Assembly: GCF_030867145.1 (NCBI RefSeq)
Contig: NC_134427.1
Location: 15,771,001 to 15,835,000, forward strand
DNA: 64,000 nt
DNA from: Opisthocomus hoazin
Taxonomy: Eukaryota; Chordata; Aves; Opisthocomiformes; Opisthocomidae
Reading direction: 5' to 3'
Numbering within the stretch: position 1 is the stretch's first letter; the number at the start of each line of letters is the position of its first letter. Shown in pieces: positions 1 to 12,900 of this stretch. The notes beneath the pieces were generated by a model. The model searched no databases and was not told the origin of the DNA. It worked only from the letters and a program-made list of their open reading frames with translations. The translations under genes and the position numbers were made by a program.

Positions 1-1553
1 CAGACGTTCTGTCCTTTTAAGCCTCCGCAAAGCCAGAGCTCACATCGGTGCTGCCGGGATCCCCGAAGGAGAGCAAAGTGCCAGGCTGAGGGTGCGAAAC
101 CTGATGGGGAATACAAGGAACGCAGTCTCAGCTGCCTTCCCAGCGAGAGCACAGGGGCAGGAGGGCTGCGGAGGTGACCCATGCTGCCCATGGGTTTGCA
201 CCTGCGCCGAGCATCGGGCCCCCAGTCCCTCGGGTGCTGGCAGCCTGGGAGCAGAGGGCTCGTCCCGGTGCTGCCGTAGGCTCCATCGCCCCACGAGGGG
301 AGCGCGGAGGCAGCAGCGATGGCTGCTTCATCTGCAGGGCTGGTGCAAGCCCTTTCTGGGTCTGATGGCTCCGGAGGTCACATGCAGCCGCTGTCAACAG
401 TAGCGGCACACAGCTGGACTGCCCCAGCCTTGCAGCTGGGCGTATAACGCTCTATCCAAAGGGAGAGTCCTGCGGTGTTGGAGGCAAGCTTCCTCTTGAT
501 CAGCGCCTTTGTGCCCAGATTTCTACAGCCTGATCCTGCAGCCCTCCTCCCTCTGATTAAGTGCAGAGAGTGGGGTGCACAAGGGATGGGTGGCCTTCCT
601 GCAAATATTTGAATAATCTCACCAATAAAAATATTACTCAAAGCAAAGCCTCAGAATATGTTCGGTGGCTCGCTGCCAAAGCTGACTTAAGAGGAAACTA
701 TGTGGGCCGTTCAGCCAAGTGATTCATCGAGTGTTCAGTGCTGCTGAAAATTCACCTAAAAGAAATTAAAGGAGAAAAGAAAAAAAAAAAAAAAAGCAGG
801 ATTTGAAGAAAGATTGCACCTGGCAAAATCTCTCTCTTAAACCACGGAGAGCTTTCTGCTGCTGGACCAGATGTAGCAGGACAGAGAAAGAACAGTGTTG
901 CTTAACACTCCTCCCCAAGCTAAAACGGGGTCTAATCACAACGCATCAGCAGTGCACCTAGAAAACGGTGCGCGCAGCCTGCAAAGGCCACCCTCAGCAC
1001 TATGGTTTTCACATGCCTTGTCATGTTTCTTGCCCAGGACTTGAAAATATCTGCCTTTCTGCAACTGGAGGAGAAATCTGTTGCTCAAAGAAGGGCGAAG
1101 TGTGTAATGCAGCTAATAAACCCCGCAAGTCTCCACATTTCAAAGTAGGGATCAGCTCATTTTCTTACCGCTTAATGAAATGCAAGTCAAACTGCAGCAT
1201 CGCTTAGAAGATGTGTTATTTATGAGAGACGATCAACCTCTCAGAGTTGCAAAGGTTCCCCATCGGCGACAGCTCAGCAGGGCCCCGGTTATCACCGCTG
1301 ACTTACAGTTCCTTCTCTGCTGGCAATCAGTTTAGCAACTACCAGAGAATAGATGTTAAGCTTCACCCTGAAGACCCCAGTCCGGTGAGGTGCTGAGTGT
1401 TTGGTGTGGAAAGCAGCATTACAAGAGGAAGCGAGTGGGGCATCCCCTCCATCCCCCCGTCTTTCCTAGAGGGCTGGATCAGATTTAGCTGATAAAAGTA
1501 GACGCAGCCCCGTTGCCTTCAGAGGAGCTACGCTGGTGTGGAATCTGGCCAAG
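1..1553. other. Upstream intergenic sequence, no gene seen
   Basis: The first 450 bases are GC-rich with several overlapping open frames on both strands, none of which resembles a known protein. Apart from the poly(A) run at 780 I see nothing supportable. Confidence 0.5.
780..795. repeat. Poly(A) run
   Basis: Sixteen A in a row, preceded by A-rich GAGAAAAG. No adjacent retrotransposon body is recognisable. Confidence 0.9.
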
Positions 1554-1810
1554 TCACAGAATCACAGAATGTTTGGGGTTGGAAGGGACCTCTGTGGGTC
1601 ATCTAGTCCAACCCCCCTGCCGAAGTAGGGTCACCCAGAGCAGGCTGCACAGGACCTCCTCCAGGCAGGTCTTGAATATCTCCAGACAAGGAGACTCCAC
1701 AACTTCCCTGGGCAGCCTGTTCCAGGGCTCCGTCACCCTCAGAGGGAAGAATTTCTTCCTCATGTTCAGCTGGAACTTCCTCTGCTTCGGTTTGTGCCCG
1801 TTGCCTTTAA
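1554..1810 (-). mobile_element. CR1 LINE 3' fragment
   Basis: Seen: the left end has TCACAGAATCACAGAATG, the reverse complement of the ATTCTGTG repeats that end avian CR1 elements, followed by GGTTGGAAGGGACCTCTGTG. On the minus strand it encodes the end of CR1 ORF2, with [21 protein letters not shown]. It is 5'-truncated, as most avian CR1 copies are. Similarity fades near 1810, after the segment encoding GNGHK. It is close in sequence and orientation to the copy at 14789. Confidence 0.9.
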
Positions 1811-2087
1811 TGAGAGGCAAGCATTTAAAACGCAACATGTCCACCATCAGTTCTGTCTGGCAGTGTTTCTTAGGGGGTTGTGTTGACTCTGACTTGGCCT
1901 GGAAGCTGACCTGTGTGAAAATCCATGTCTTTCTCTTGGGCACCAGGTCGTTGGTGAGTTTGCGGTCATTGCGCAGCTCGGTTCTGCCTTCCCTGTCCTG
2001 CTGCAGGGTTAGTGAAGGAAGTGCTGGTCTGTCGGTTAGAGAGAGCTGCCACATCACACGTGCTCGCTTCTGCCCTGGCACCGCTTT

Positions 2088-2165
2088 GTTGTGTGATCTT
2101 ATGCAAAGCCTGTTGCTGTGCTTGGCCTTGATTTCTCTCTCTGCAAAATGATGATGACAGCACTA
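2088..2165 (+). mobile_element. Possible MIR/SINE-like remnant
   Basis: Seen: TGTGTGATCTTATGCAAAGC, then TTGGCCTTGATTTCTCTCTC and TGCAAAATGATGATGACAGC. This follows the order of the MIR core tail (gtgaccttgggcaag..., cctcagtttc, tgtaaaatggggataat). The match is loose and the element short. Confidence 0.35.
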
Positions 2166-4285
2166 TCTGAGTGCTTTTGCCTAGAGGTTTTTTGGGTGGA
2201 AAGTGACTTAAAAGAGCAGAAATCAGTGCCTGCTTTTCATCCCTGCTGCACAAATAGCTCTCCAGCCCAGCTTTGTCACTTCAACAGCTGTAGCATGACA
2301 GTGAAAATATCAAAGCCTGATATATGGGTTCCGCTTTGGAACTCACAAACCGTTATTATGGCAAAGGAATGCCCTAATAATAACGTGCTTCTAGTTAAAG
2401 AAAATACATCTACTCTCCGTGTATGGGATTCTGACCTGTGAATCTAGTTACACTTAATAAGATGTAGCAGTTGCTCAGGGGACTGATAATAGGATAGAGA
2501 GTCCTTTATCTCTGTGTCATGCGTTGAAATCCAGACCTGGCCATTAGCAATTAAAACACCTTACCATCTGATGTCTGTCCAGTGGCCTGTGCAAAATGAG
2601 TCTCAGCTCAGCAGCCAATGCATAAACTTTTGGGGTTTCACATTGCTGGGGTGTTTTTGATTTCTTCTTTTGGGAGGGGAAGTGTCTGCTGCAATCCCAT
2701 TCCTGCCTTCCTTAGCACCATGACCAGCTGTTCGTGGGCAGGCAAGCAGCCAGACAGACGTGAGGCCGTGGCGTTTTCTTTCCCTAAAGATGATTTTCCG
2801 AATCAAAGCTGAAGTATGTTAGAAGCAGGCCCTCGGGAGAGCAGCCAATGCTGGCTCTACTCATACTGAGTTTGTGTAGGGACTAAATACACAGTTGTAT
2901 TCTCTTGGCTTCTTAATACAGTGACTATTTAGGAATATAAAAATAATAGCTTGGAAATAATGATGCTTGTGTTTCCTCTCTTCCTGTCACTCACTTGAAA
3001 AATACCCCAAATACTTATTTTCAAGAATTATTTGAAAAATGGGAGAGAACGAAGAAAGTCTTTATTTGTTGCTGCAATTTCATTCAGACACAGACGTGTT
3101 AGCATTCCATAGATTTTGGTGAGGCTTTATATTATATATATCTTTGCTGTTCATTTGTACCTGCTAAGATATTTTTTTTTTTCCCATCTGAAAACACCCA
3201 ATGAATGTGACAGGCTCTGCAGTTACCATCTACCCTGAGAGGGGCTGTGTGAAAGCAGGTATTTCTTTTTCTATCATCAAAGCAAGGCCACAGTAATGTT
3301 CACACACAGATGGTTGTGTCTGAGAGTTTTATAGCAGCGAAGACCATTGTTATCAATGGCTGGTCAAGCACAGAATTCAAATTCCCTGCGAGCTGAACCC
3401 AGGTCTGTGAGTTGCAGCTGTGGTTTGAGCAATCCCCTTCTGAGCGACAGGAACTGGGGCTTCTCAGGGGCTGGGCAGCCCCGTCTTGGCCGTCACGTGC
3501 CACCAAGGGAACCTGGCTGGTTCCTCTGCCACCTATCTCCACCCCACTGGGATTCATGGCTGCCGTTTCTTTTAGGACTGGGAGCCCGGCACTGACCTCC
3601 CCAGGCCATGGCCACCTGGGAGCCAGCCTCCTGCTGTGATCCTCGCTCAGCTCCGGAGGAATGTCTCACCTCCCATGCTTCCAGACCCTGTGAAACATCA
3701 CTGGTTCTGGAGGAAAATAGAAAGAGAAGAAGGAGAGGACACAAGTGAACTCCAGTTGCCTGGAATATGTTCACAAAAACTGCCACCTTCAAGCAGCTCT
3801 TGAGCAATGTCTTCCCCAGTGGAGATCTCAGACCTGGGAGATTCCCTCCAAGTGGAAATACTGCAGAGGCAGGACGTTGCTCCTCTTTCCTCTGTTTTCA
3901 CAGACGCACCTACTCCCAGTCATAGAACCTAAGGAAAATTTGCCAAATGGCATGACAGAACAAGAGGGCTGGGAATGTCTCGCTTCCCTTTTCTCAGTGT
4001 CTTTGGGAGTTTTAATTTCTTTCACTGGAGTGTACATCCCCTCTTGGACAACTAACAGCCCATCCATCGGCGCGGCCTTTGCCTGGTAAGAAGGAAATGC
4101 AAAGCAGAACCAGCGATCCAGGTTGATGACTGATGCGTATCACTCTTGGTTTACTCATGGTGGTTCAGACCAATTAAAAGCATGGCACAGCAGTCCCTGC
4201 TCCGCTCCAATAAGCTCCATAATTACTTAGACGCTACCTTTTTGTCACCTCAGGATCAAAATTTTGGTCCAGAACCTTTGGCTTC

Positions 4286-4327
4286 ATGAGAGCCAGGCTG
4301 GATGCGATGAGAGCCAGGCTGGATGCG
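4286..4327. repeat. 21-base tandem duplication
   Basis: Two perfect direct copies of a 21-base unit beginning ATGAGAGCCAGGCTGG (4286-4306 and 4307-4327). No gene context. Confidence 0.95.
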
Positions 4328-6339
4328 AGCTGGGATTTCTCCCTTTCCTGGACATACATAATAGTTCGTGATGTTCTGAAAATTGGCAGGTGTTTTCCTT
4401 CTGTGTTTATAAGGAGGACCCCTGTGATAACAAGGGAAAGCAATAGGTAATACAGCCTCCCTCAGTTTTTAGAGGGCAGTTTCTAACAAATTCTTTTGGA
4501 TTGTCTCTTTGTGTAAGCACTGTCCTGGTGCACCTAACTTGAGCTCCCAGATTTGGGGAGAAATACTCACATGCAGTGCAGTGGCTGCTGGAGCTACGTG
4601 AGCTGTTCTCATGTGAACAAACCATGTCCTACCTTAGACTCCCAGGAGGAATCATGGAGTCGCCCAGGAGCTTTTGCAGAAATCCAGCTTGGGTCCAGCC
4701 TTGCTTAGTAGCTCAATGGTGGCCACACTGAATCTGGGCTGCTGCTGTGCCAAGCACCTTGATCGTATCCGTATTACATCTTCTCGCTGGTCCTGTTCCA
4801 CCTCTGCCATCTGCTCCCCAAGACCCTGCACCTGAAGTAGTTAAACTCTTTCAAGAAACCAAGCTGAGCCTGATCCAAAGATCCCAGACAGACATCAGCT
4901 CTGTTACCTCCATCACTACAGCATGGCTAATCCCAAACCCAGACCGACTGCCTGCAGGTGCCTGCGATGAGGCTGCTGAGCGATGCTCCTGGAGACAGCA
5001 ATGGTGCTGGTGATTGCTGCTCAGAGCCCAGAGGTTTTGTGATCCCGCTACATCCAGTGCTTCTCTGGTGTTTGAATTGAGAGTCAGCTGACACCTGGAG
5101 TAGCTGTCTGTGGTGTGGGAGGTGGTATGCAGAGTTTACATCAGAGTAGAATTAATGTATTTGCAGGGAGGATTTCTCATTGAATATTTTTGTTTCAGAT
5201 TTTTTGGAACAGGCCAAAGGAGAAGAGATTGAGAATCTCCATTTTAAATGGAGAATTGAATTTTCTTCCTTTCTGGGTTCACTATCCACTCATCTATGCA
5301 GACGCTTCTAACACGGCTCCACTTATGTCTTCCCATTTTTGTGTTTAGTGGTCTGAGCTGGTGATGGGCAGAGAAGCCATTGAGATAAGCACCTGTGCTG
5401 TATGTAGAAGGATCACAAGCATCCTCCTGGATGCCCTTAATGAAGTGTTCAGCTCTTTTTAAAGACAGAAGAGGGCTGTGACACATATTGAATCATCAGC
5501 TCCGCATCAGCTCTTGGCCTGCTCACCTCTCTGCAGCTCCCCAGGTGCTCGGCAGTACCACTCCAGATGAATGAAGTGGACAAAGCCAAGCTTGATGCTA
5601 GCCATGTTCTCTTAATTGCACCAAAATATGCATTTTTTTCATTCTTATGAATACGAAGTGATCAAGGCAAATGAATTCTAGAGTAGGCTTTTTTGGCCAC
5701 CACAGGGAGTGGTTAACCTTTTAAATGCTGGACTCGTAGAAAAGTCTGCCCACAGCAGGCTATCTCCTGTTGCTTACGGCTATTTCATTGTCCCTCGTGA
5801 AGCACCTAGTTAAGAAGGTTGGCTAGAAACTGGGCAAGTCAGCCATTCTCAGGGAGTTTTTGAATGTGTCTGGGGTATTTAGTCACCTCGACCCCAGATG
5901 TGCCAAAGCCCGTAGCAATCGAGCAGTGAACCCCTCTCTCTCTGCAGACAAGTGAGCACAGCAAGCCCTGAACAACCTCTTCCCTAGACTGGGCTGCGAT
6001 GAGAACCGTTTTTATTTCTATTTCATCTGAAGCTGTAGAAATCCTTCTCTTTCTGCTCCTGCCTCACTCCCCTTTCGATTTTGCGTTACCTGATAGCCAG
6101 GTTTGAAATGTGGCCGGTGTCGCAGGGGAGATGTCCACGGGAGACCGCGTGGCCTTGGGGGCTGCAGCCCCGGCAGCTGCAGCGAGCGCTCTGCTCTCGG
6201 GGCAGCGGCCGAGCCGATGTGACGCAGCTCAGGCTGCTGGAGCCAAGCTCCTCCTGGGCTGAGGGGCTCTGACTGCTGGTGGGATTTGCTGGCCGAGGAA
6301 GGGCCGTTAATTCCATGGCTGAATCCCAATAGGAATAAC

Positions 6340-6918
6340 TGATCAAGATCGAGAGAGGTGATTCTGCCCCTCTACTCTGCTCTGGTTAGACCTCACCTGG
6401 AGTACTGCGTTCAGCTCTGGAGCCCTCAGCACAGGAAGGACATGGAACTGTTGGAGCAGGTCCAAAGGAGGGCTACAAAAATGATCCGAGGGCTGGAGCA
6501 CCTCTCCTATGAGGACAGGCTGAGAGAGTTGGGCTTGTTCAGCCTGGAGAAGAGAAGGCTGCGGGGAGACCTGATTGCAGCCTTTCAGTACTTAAAGGGA
6601 GCCTATAGGAAAGATGGGGACAATCTTTTTAGTAGAGACAGCAGTGACAGGACGAAGGGTAATGGTTTTAAACTAAAACAGGGTAGGTTTAGGCTGGATA
6701 TAAGGAAGAAATTCTTTACAATGAGGGTTGTGAAACACTGGAATGAGTTGCCCAGAGAGGTAGTGGAGGCCCCATCCCTGGAAACATTCAAGACCAGGTT
6801 GGACAGGGCTCTAAGCAACCTGATCTAGTTAGCGGTGTCCCTGCTTGCTGCGGGGGGGTTGGACTAGATGACCTCTAGGGGTCCCTTCCAACCCAAAACT
6901 TTCTGTGATTCTATAACT
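6340..6918 (+). mobile_element. CR1 LINE 3' fragment with open ORF2 C-terminus
   Basis: Seen: a continuous frame at 6358-6828 encodes the C-terminal part of the CR1 ORF2 polyprotein, with [45 protein letters not shown] and [18 protein letters not shown]. Then comes a short 3' UTR containing GGGTTGGACTAGATGACC and an ATTCTATA-like end near 6918. About 156 codons remain open, so this is a relatively young copy, but the endonuclease and reverse transcriptase core are missing and it cannot move on its own. It is not a host gene. It was truncated at its 5' end on insertion. Confidence 0.93.
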
Positions 6919-9900
6919 GCATGGTACCTACCTGAAGTGCCCACTGCGAATTCACCGGGAGAGCTGCTCGCCCTCCTGTCCTAGGCTGGAGGGTCGAGCC
7001 CTTCTTTTGCTATTTCACCGCTGCCTTTTACCCTGGGCTGGGCTTGGCCTAGCGATGTGTCGCTGTGTGTCCGTCCGGATTTTTCATTGTGCTCGGCGAC
7101 TCCCTCAGCTGAAAGGCTTTGTTTCAGTCTCATAGGAAATTATTTCATTCTTCTGTCCTTCGTGGCTTGGGGTTTTCCGTAGGCAGGGCGCTTGCCGCTG
7201 CTCCTCTGACACAAGCAGCCAGGGGTTGCTTGACTCCCCACATCTCGCTAAAAATAGAAATTCACGGCTCCAAAGTACTTAGACACATTTTCATTAGTGT
7301 ACACAGTGAGCTTTCTCCAAGCTATCCCACTCTATTAATAACAGCTCCAGAGCCTTTGGTTTGCCGAAGCGTTTAGGAAAATTCCCTTTTTCCAGACTGG
7401 GGCTGTTGGTATTTCTGTGCTCTGAGATCAGAGCTGCCGTCCTGCTCACACGCTTGGTGATGGAGAGGGCGTGTGTTGCTCGTGCACCCATTGCTTTCTG
7501 TCCCATGGCCTGCCTTTCCCAAAGGAGCGTGAAAGCGTGGAGTGGGCCACATCTTTTACTCACAATTTTACTAAGAGCTGACTGCAGAGAGGGGGACAGG
7601 GAAGAGTTGAAAAATTTGGATATGCATCAAAGTGTAGGAAGGGGCAAGGAGAGAGAAAAAATAACAGAGAGAAGAGAGCTTGGAAAGAAGATGCCTTTTT
7701 GTTGTGAAGGGATTAGCTGAGAGTCAGCTTTCAGATGCTTTTTAGATAAGGCATTCTCCTGGAAAATACGGATCCTGATCGATTACGAAACCCTCGGGGA
7801 TTTTTGAGGTCAGAGCTCCCCTGGGAAAGGGGACAAACAAGACTGAGCAACCGTGCTGTTTGTTACTTTTCAGTGAGAAATGCAACCAGAAGATTTCGTG
7901 GAGTTTTGTTTTAGGTTTTAGGTTTCAAGTGAAAACGTTCTTTTGTTATTTCTACACGTGCCCCATGGAAAACTGAAGGCGGGTTCTTTGAGGCGGGGTG
8001 ACGAGGTTCGCCTTGGCTGATTCATACAGGTAGCCATGCCCAGATGATGCAGAGAGGAGCGGCTCCGCAGCGGTGCGATTGGCGCAGACCCGTCAGCTTC
8101 ACGCGGGCGAGGGGCTGTCCTGAGCATCCCTCTGCCCGCGGGGCGTAGCCACTACCTGTGGGTCCCTTGTCCCTTTTACCTCTCGTGAGGCTCAGGCCCT
8201 GAGCAGGGGAAGTTTTTCCTCTCCCTGTTGTTTCCCTGATGCTTTCCTCTGCATCCTTTGTAACATTTGCGGTGACCCAGCCCTGAGGTGTCTGCAGCCT
8301 GCGAGGTGCAACTCTTCAGTACAGAGCAAGCCTCCCTTCCTCTCCAGCCTTCCTTGATTCCCTGCTTGCAGCTGGAAAGGTTTAGTTGACACCCAGGATG
8401 ATTCCTGACAAACTGTGGGAAGGCTGCCCTGTCCCTCTGTCTCAAGGTTGCAGTTCAAGCCCTTGCTCTGGCTCAGCAGTCCTGGTGCTTATTTGCATTT
8501 TTCTGTATGTGGTTCTTTCCATTTCCACGCATTAATCTTTCTTTACCCCACACTGAACAGGCAGGAGGCACAGATGGCTTGATGTAGGTTTGTTTTTTTT
8601 TTTTACTTTTTAATTTGTACAGTTCATTGAACAGCAGCAATGTTTAAGTTACATAAACCTTAAATATCTTCTATTTTCAATGGAAAACACACTTGCTTAG
8701 CCTAACCCCCCACTAATCGCCTTGTGCTCAAGAACATTTCCGCTTTATTTTCCAGTGTAGCATTCGGTTGTGCAGAGGAAGGGGTGGCACTCCTTCCGCA
8801 CCTTTGAAACAATCTCAGGCTGGTTGGAAAAGGGAAGATTATTTAGTCCCCCCAGGGATAATTTTAGGACATGCTTTGGAGTCTTTTCTCCTGGCACTTA
8901 CTTAAACAGCGTGCATGCCACCAGAGGTCAACTTCAGCTCCTGCTACGGAGTCTGTTTCAGACTTTTAATGTCTGGTCAATGGAGATGCTTTGGGTACCT
9001 AGGTACTATAGGTGAACACCTACATTAGCATATGGTGCTTTGAGTGCATCCCTTCCCTTTGTGGCTGATCAGGGAGGTAAGAAGGTGCAGTCCTGGGTTA
9101 TGATGATCCTCTCGGGCTTGGGGCAGCAGATGCGCAGGCCAGCACCGCACTCTGGATCCAGGCCAGTGCCCTGGTTAGGGTCCCTTTGCAGGCTTCCCTG
9201 GGCCACCCATGCAAGGTGACCACAGACAAGAGGGGAGGCAACCCGGCCTCCTGTACCTGCCCACTGAGGGATGGACCATCTCCTCCATCTCAAACCCAAA
9301 TCTCAGCTCAGCCGCACGCTCCTCGCCAGCCGGGACAGCGTGTTTCAGAGATGGACCCGGTGTTTCAAATGCTGCTGGAATGCCTTGTGAGAAATTACAG
9401 AGCAGGGTAAAAATTTCCCTGGGTGCTGTATTGCTTCCCCGGCTGCAGGTTTCTCCCTGCGCCTGGAGGACTCGGGCACTGCAACAGTGACGTTGTTCTT
9501 GCATGGGGTGGGGGCTTGGGGCTGCTCTTTATGATGTTCCTGCAGCACCCACCTATGCCCCCGCTCGCTGAGCTGCCAGTAGTAATTAGGACTGCTCCAT
9601 TACATTTTAAAAAGCTGGTTAGAGTCCTGATTTATAAAATACAGATCTGTCACACTGACAATGTAGATTTTTAATGTGCTCAAGCTTTAAAATCGTGTGT
9701 TTTGACTTTTTCCAAGGTTTCCTTTTTGGCAGCTCAATTGCAGTGCTCTCTACTGGGACTTATTTAAGGGGAAGAAAGGACATAATGTACTTACAAGTGT
9801 AAATGATGTATGTTTATTCCCCTGAACTGAATAAGTGGCAAACCCAGAGGGTGAATAAGCTCGTCAACTAGGTACTCTTAACTTTCTTTCCAGCAATTAA

Positions 9901-12900
9901 GGTGAGGTTTGTACCTCCCTGTCAGTTCTGCCATATGATAATACCAGGTAGTCATGTAGCTTTTATACTAATAGCAGAGAATGAAGGCATTTATCCCAGC
10001 TCTGAAATACAGAGCACGTTAAAATGGGATGAAAGATATTTAATATCAATTGTTGTGTTTTCTATTTCAAAAATTTTCTATTTCTGTATTCGAAAATGGC
10101 CAGCCTCGTTATATGGGGCAAATTCAAAATACTTCCACTGAAGTCACGAAGCCCAAATTTACACCCTCACAAACACGAAATCAATCTCTCTCCAAAGTGT
10201 TCTCGGAAAGCTGACTCGAATTTCTTGTTTCTAGATGAGCTTGCTTACAGTATTTCAGAAGAAAAATTTTACATATACAGAGAAAGAGAGAGGGGGAAGG
10301 AGACTTCCTCTTTCCTACCCCACAGCCCCAAGTAGCTGGGCGAGATGGGAGCCCAGAAGCTGACACAGCCCACAGTATATGGGACTGGTTGGGATGCAGA
10401 GAGGTGTGGGAACCGGACCCTGGCATAGTCCCAGATCACGATGCACGTCCCTGTGCAGGGTTGATCACTGCGGCTCATCCAGTCATCCAAGCCAGCATGA
10501 CAAGCTGACCGCTGCTGCCATCTCCGGCTCTGCAAAAAGCTTTTAGGAGAAACTGGCTGTGTTTTAGCCACTGCCTGGTCGCCTGGCCAAACCAGAGACG
10601 CTCAGGCTCAGTCCCTGCTTCCATTTGCCCTGGAGCTCCTCTCAGCTGTTGTGGTACAGTCTCTCTGTCAGCTTGAACTCTGCTTGTACCCTTTCCCTTC
10701 TGAGCTTCGAGATCCGTGTTTTGGCACATCCTCTTGAACAGCTTCAGCCAAGTGTGAAGGGAGGCACGGCGCCGATCCGCAGTGCTGCAGTGCCGAGGGA
10801 TTCCCGGCAGCAGGCGTGACCCTGCAGGTTCCCCTACAGTTGGGTTTGCAGCAAGGTTCAGCTTACCCTTCCATTAAGCATTAGGGTCTGTCTGCGGCTC
10901 AGGGATGCTGACCATGTGTAATCTAGTCTTGCCTGGGATGGGATGAACTTCTGTCCTTCTCAGCTGCTTTGTAGCTGGTGACTGAGGTCTATACTCCTTT
11001 CTGGCCAGTTTGCAGGAGATGATTGGGTTTTTTACGTAGCAACCAGCTTACGGGCCTTTTTGTTCGGTTTTGATTTCAGTGCTGAAGGTTTCACATCGGT
11101 CCCTGGTTACAAGAATGATGGTCGTCATGCGCAGGGCCATATTTTCCCTCCTGCCCTGCCATGAACACAAGAAATCCAGCACCAAGGCACGAAGAAGGGG
11201 TGACACAGACTTGACAAAGTGCCTCGTCCTCCCATGCCCTGACCTGCACCAGCCCCTCTGTGCAAGAGCAGGATAGGGCTTACAGGGTGGCGGGGTCTGT
11301 CAGAAAGGACCAGAGCCATCAGGCACAGGGGGACCTTCCTCTGAACCTCCCAGCATGAGATTTAACCCTGAGCCCAGCAGCGATAACTCCAGCCCTTACA
11401 GCTGTCCCACTGCTGGAAGAAAGGGTCATGGTTATAACTGAAAGGTTCCTATGGGTGGGCTGGGAGGCAATGCTGGCAGAGAGTTTGGGTGTTCTTGGTG
11501 CTGGCTGCCTGCCGTGAGCTTGGTGCTGCTCATTCAGCCCTCAGCTGGGTTAACCAGCAACAAAAAAAAAACCCAGAAAAGGCTTCCGCAGCCTTCTTGG
11601 GTGCAGTCACAAGGGAGCTGGTGGTGACGCAGTGATGCTCAGGAATGGCTTCAGCTCCCTTTTATGGCCTTGTGGGATATTTGGGTTGGTTTTTACCATC
11701 AGCAACTGAGAAGGAGCTGCTGCATCTGGCTTTGCATTTCTTCCATCTTAATGTTTGTGGCTAATAGCCATTCCTGTCCCTGTATAGCTCACTGAGGATT
11801 TGATTAACAGATGACGTATGCCAGGTGCCAGGCCATCAGAGGGAAAGGAAAATGAAGATACGACGAATGTTCTCATTGTTGTCTTTATGGCAGTGAAGAT
11901 AATACCTGGGCCATGCTAAAGCCCACGCACTACTTGCTCCTTTTACCTGCTTTAAGACCTGGCTCTACTCAGAAAAGACAGCCCAGAGGAGGGAGCAAAG
12001 ACACAAATTTTCCTTATGCCTGCTCAAGCCCAGGCAGGAGGCTTGTCCTCCGGTGCGGGATACTTGGGTGGTACCAAAGTGCTGCTTCCAGTAGTCTGTA
12101 TGCAAACTCTTCTTAAAGTCACCGGGCTTAAATGTCCATGAATAAAAATTCAGTTCTCTCCCCACTTTTTTATTTACCTTCATAATTTATGTTAGGTAAA
12201 CATAGAGAACTGTGGTTAGAAACATGCCTTAAACACCAAAAATCAAAAGAAATAAATGTAACCCAAGAAGGAAAGACCAGAGCACAGCTGGGGCTGAATC
12301 TTGCCATCCTCTCATCTCCCAGTCGCCTTTCTAAGTCCCTGCAAAAATATTGGGCTATTCATTAGGCAGATTGTTTCTCCTTTTCTAGGAAGGCGATGCA
12401 GGAAAGCAAGATGTTCCTTCCTTTTCCAAATTATAGAAGCAAAAAATGCTGTCTTTGTGCAAGCTGACTAGTAAAGTTTTGCAAGGCTGCTGCTGCAAGT
12501 ACTGCTTGAAAAGAGACTCCAAGCCCTGGCCATATAGGTATATTTTAAGTTCATTACAATTTGAATAAACAACAGGACAGGTGCAAGACACATTTCAAAA
12601 TAAAATGCACCATCAAAGAACAATCTCCTGCCCGTCGCAGAGGGGCTGTGCAGGTAACGAAGTAAACCCACTCACAGTTGTTCTTTTGCAGCAAGTGCTG
12701 GTACATTTTAAGCTACTCACAAGCTGGTTAAATAACTGGCCATCTTTTAAGCTCCGGCACCCTGGAGCGTAGGAGGCAAATAATTCTCAGGGGGGATTTA
12801 ACACAGTTATGTAAAATAATCTGAAGCCATCCTGGTTGCTCCAGAAAGATTATAATTTAGCGGGGTTGTTTTTTTTAATGTCTGCTATCATCAGTTGATT

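Larger units (their letters stand above)
1811..6339. other. Intergenic sequence, no gene seen
   Basis: Holds a faint MIR-like remnant near 2.1 kb and a 21-base tandem duplication at 4286. Open frames such as 4747-5013 lack family resemblance, and I could not pair any of them with convincing splice sites. Confidence 0.5.

Noticed and set aside
1513-2151. 212-codon + strand open frame
   Set aside because: Most of it is the antisense reading of a CR1 fragment continuing by chance into flanking sequence.
6358-6828. 156-codon open frame that looks like a host gene
   Set aside because: It is the C-terminal end of CR1 LINE ORF2, followed by the CR1 3' UTR.
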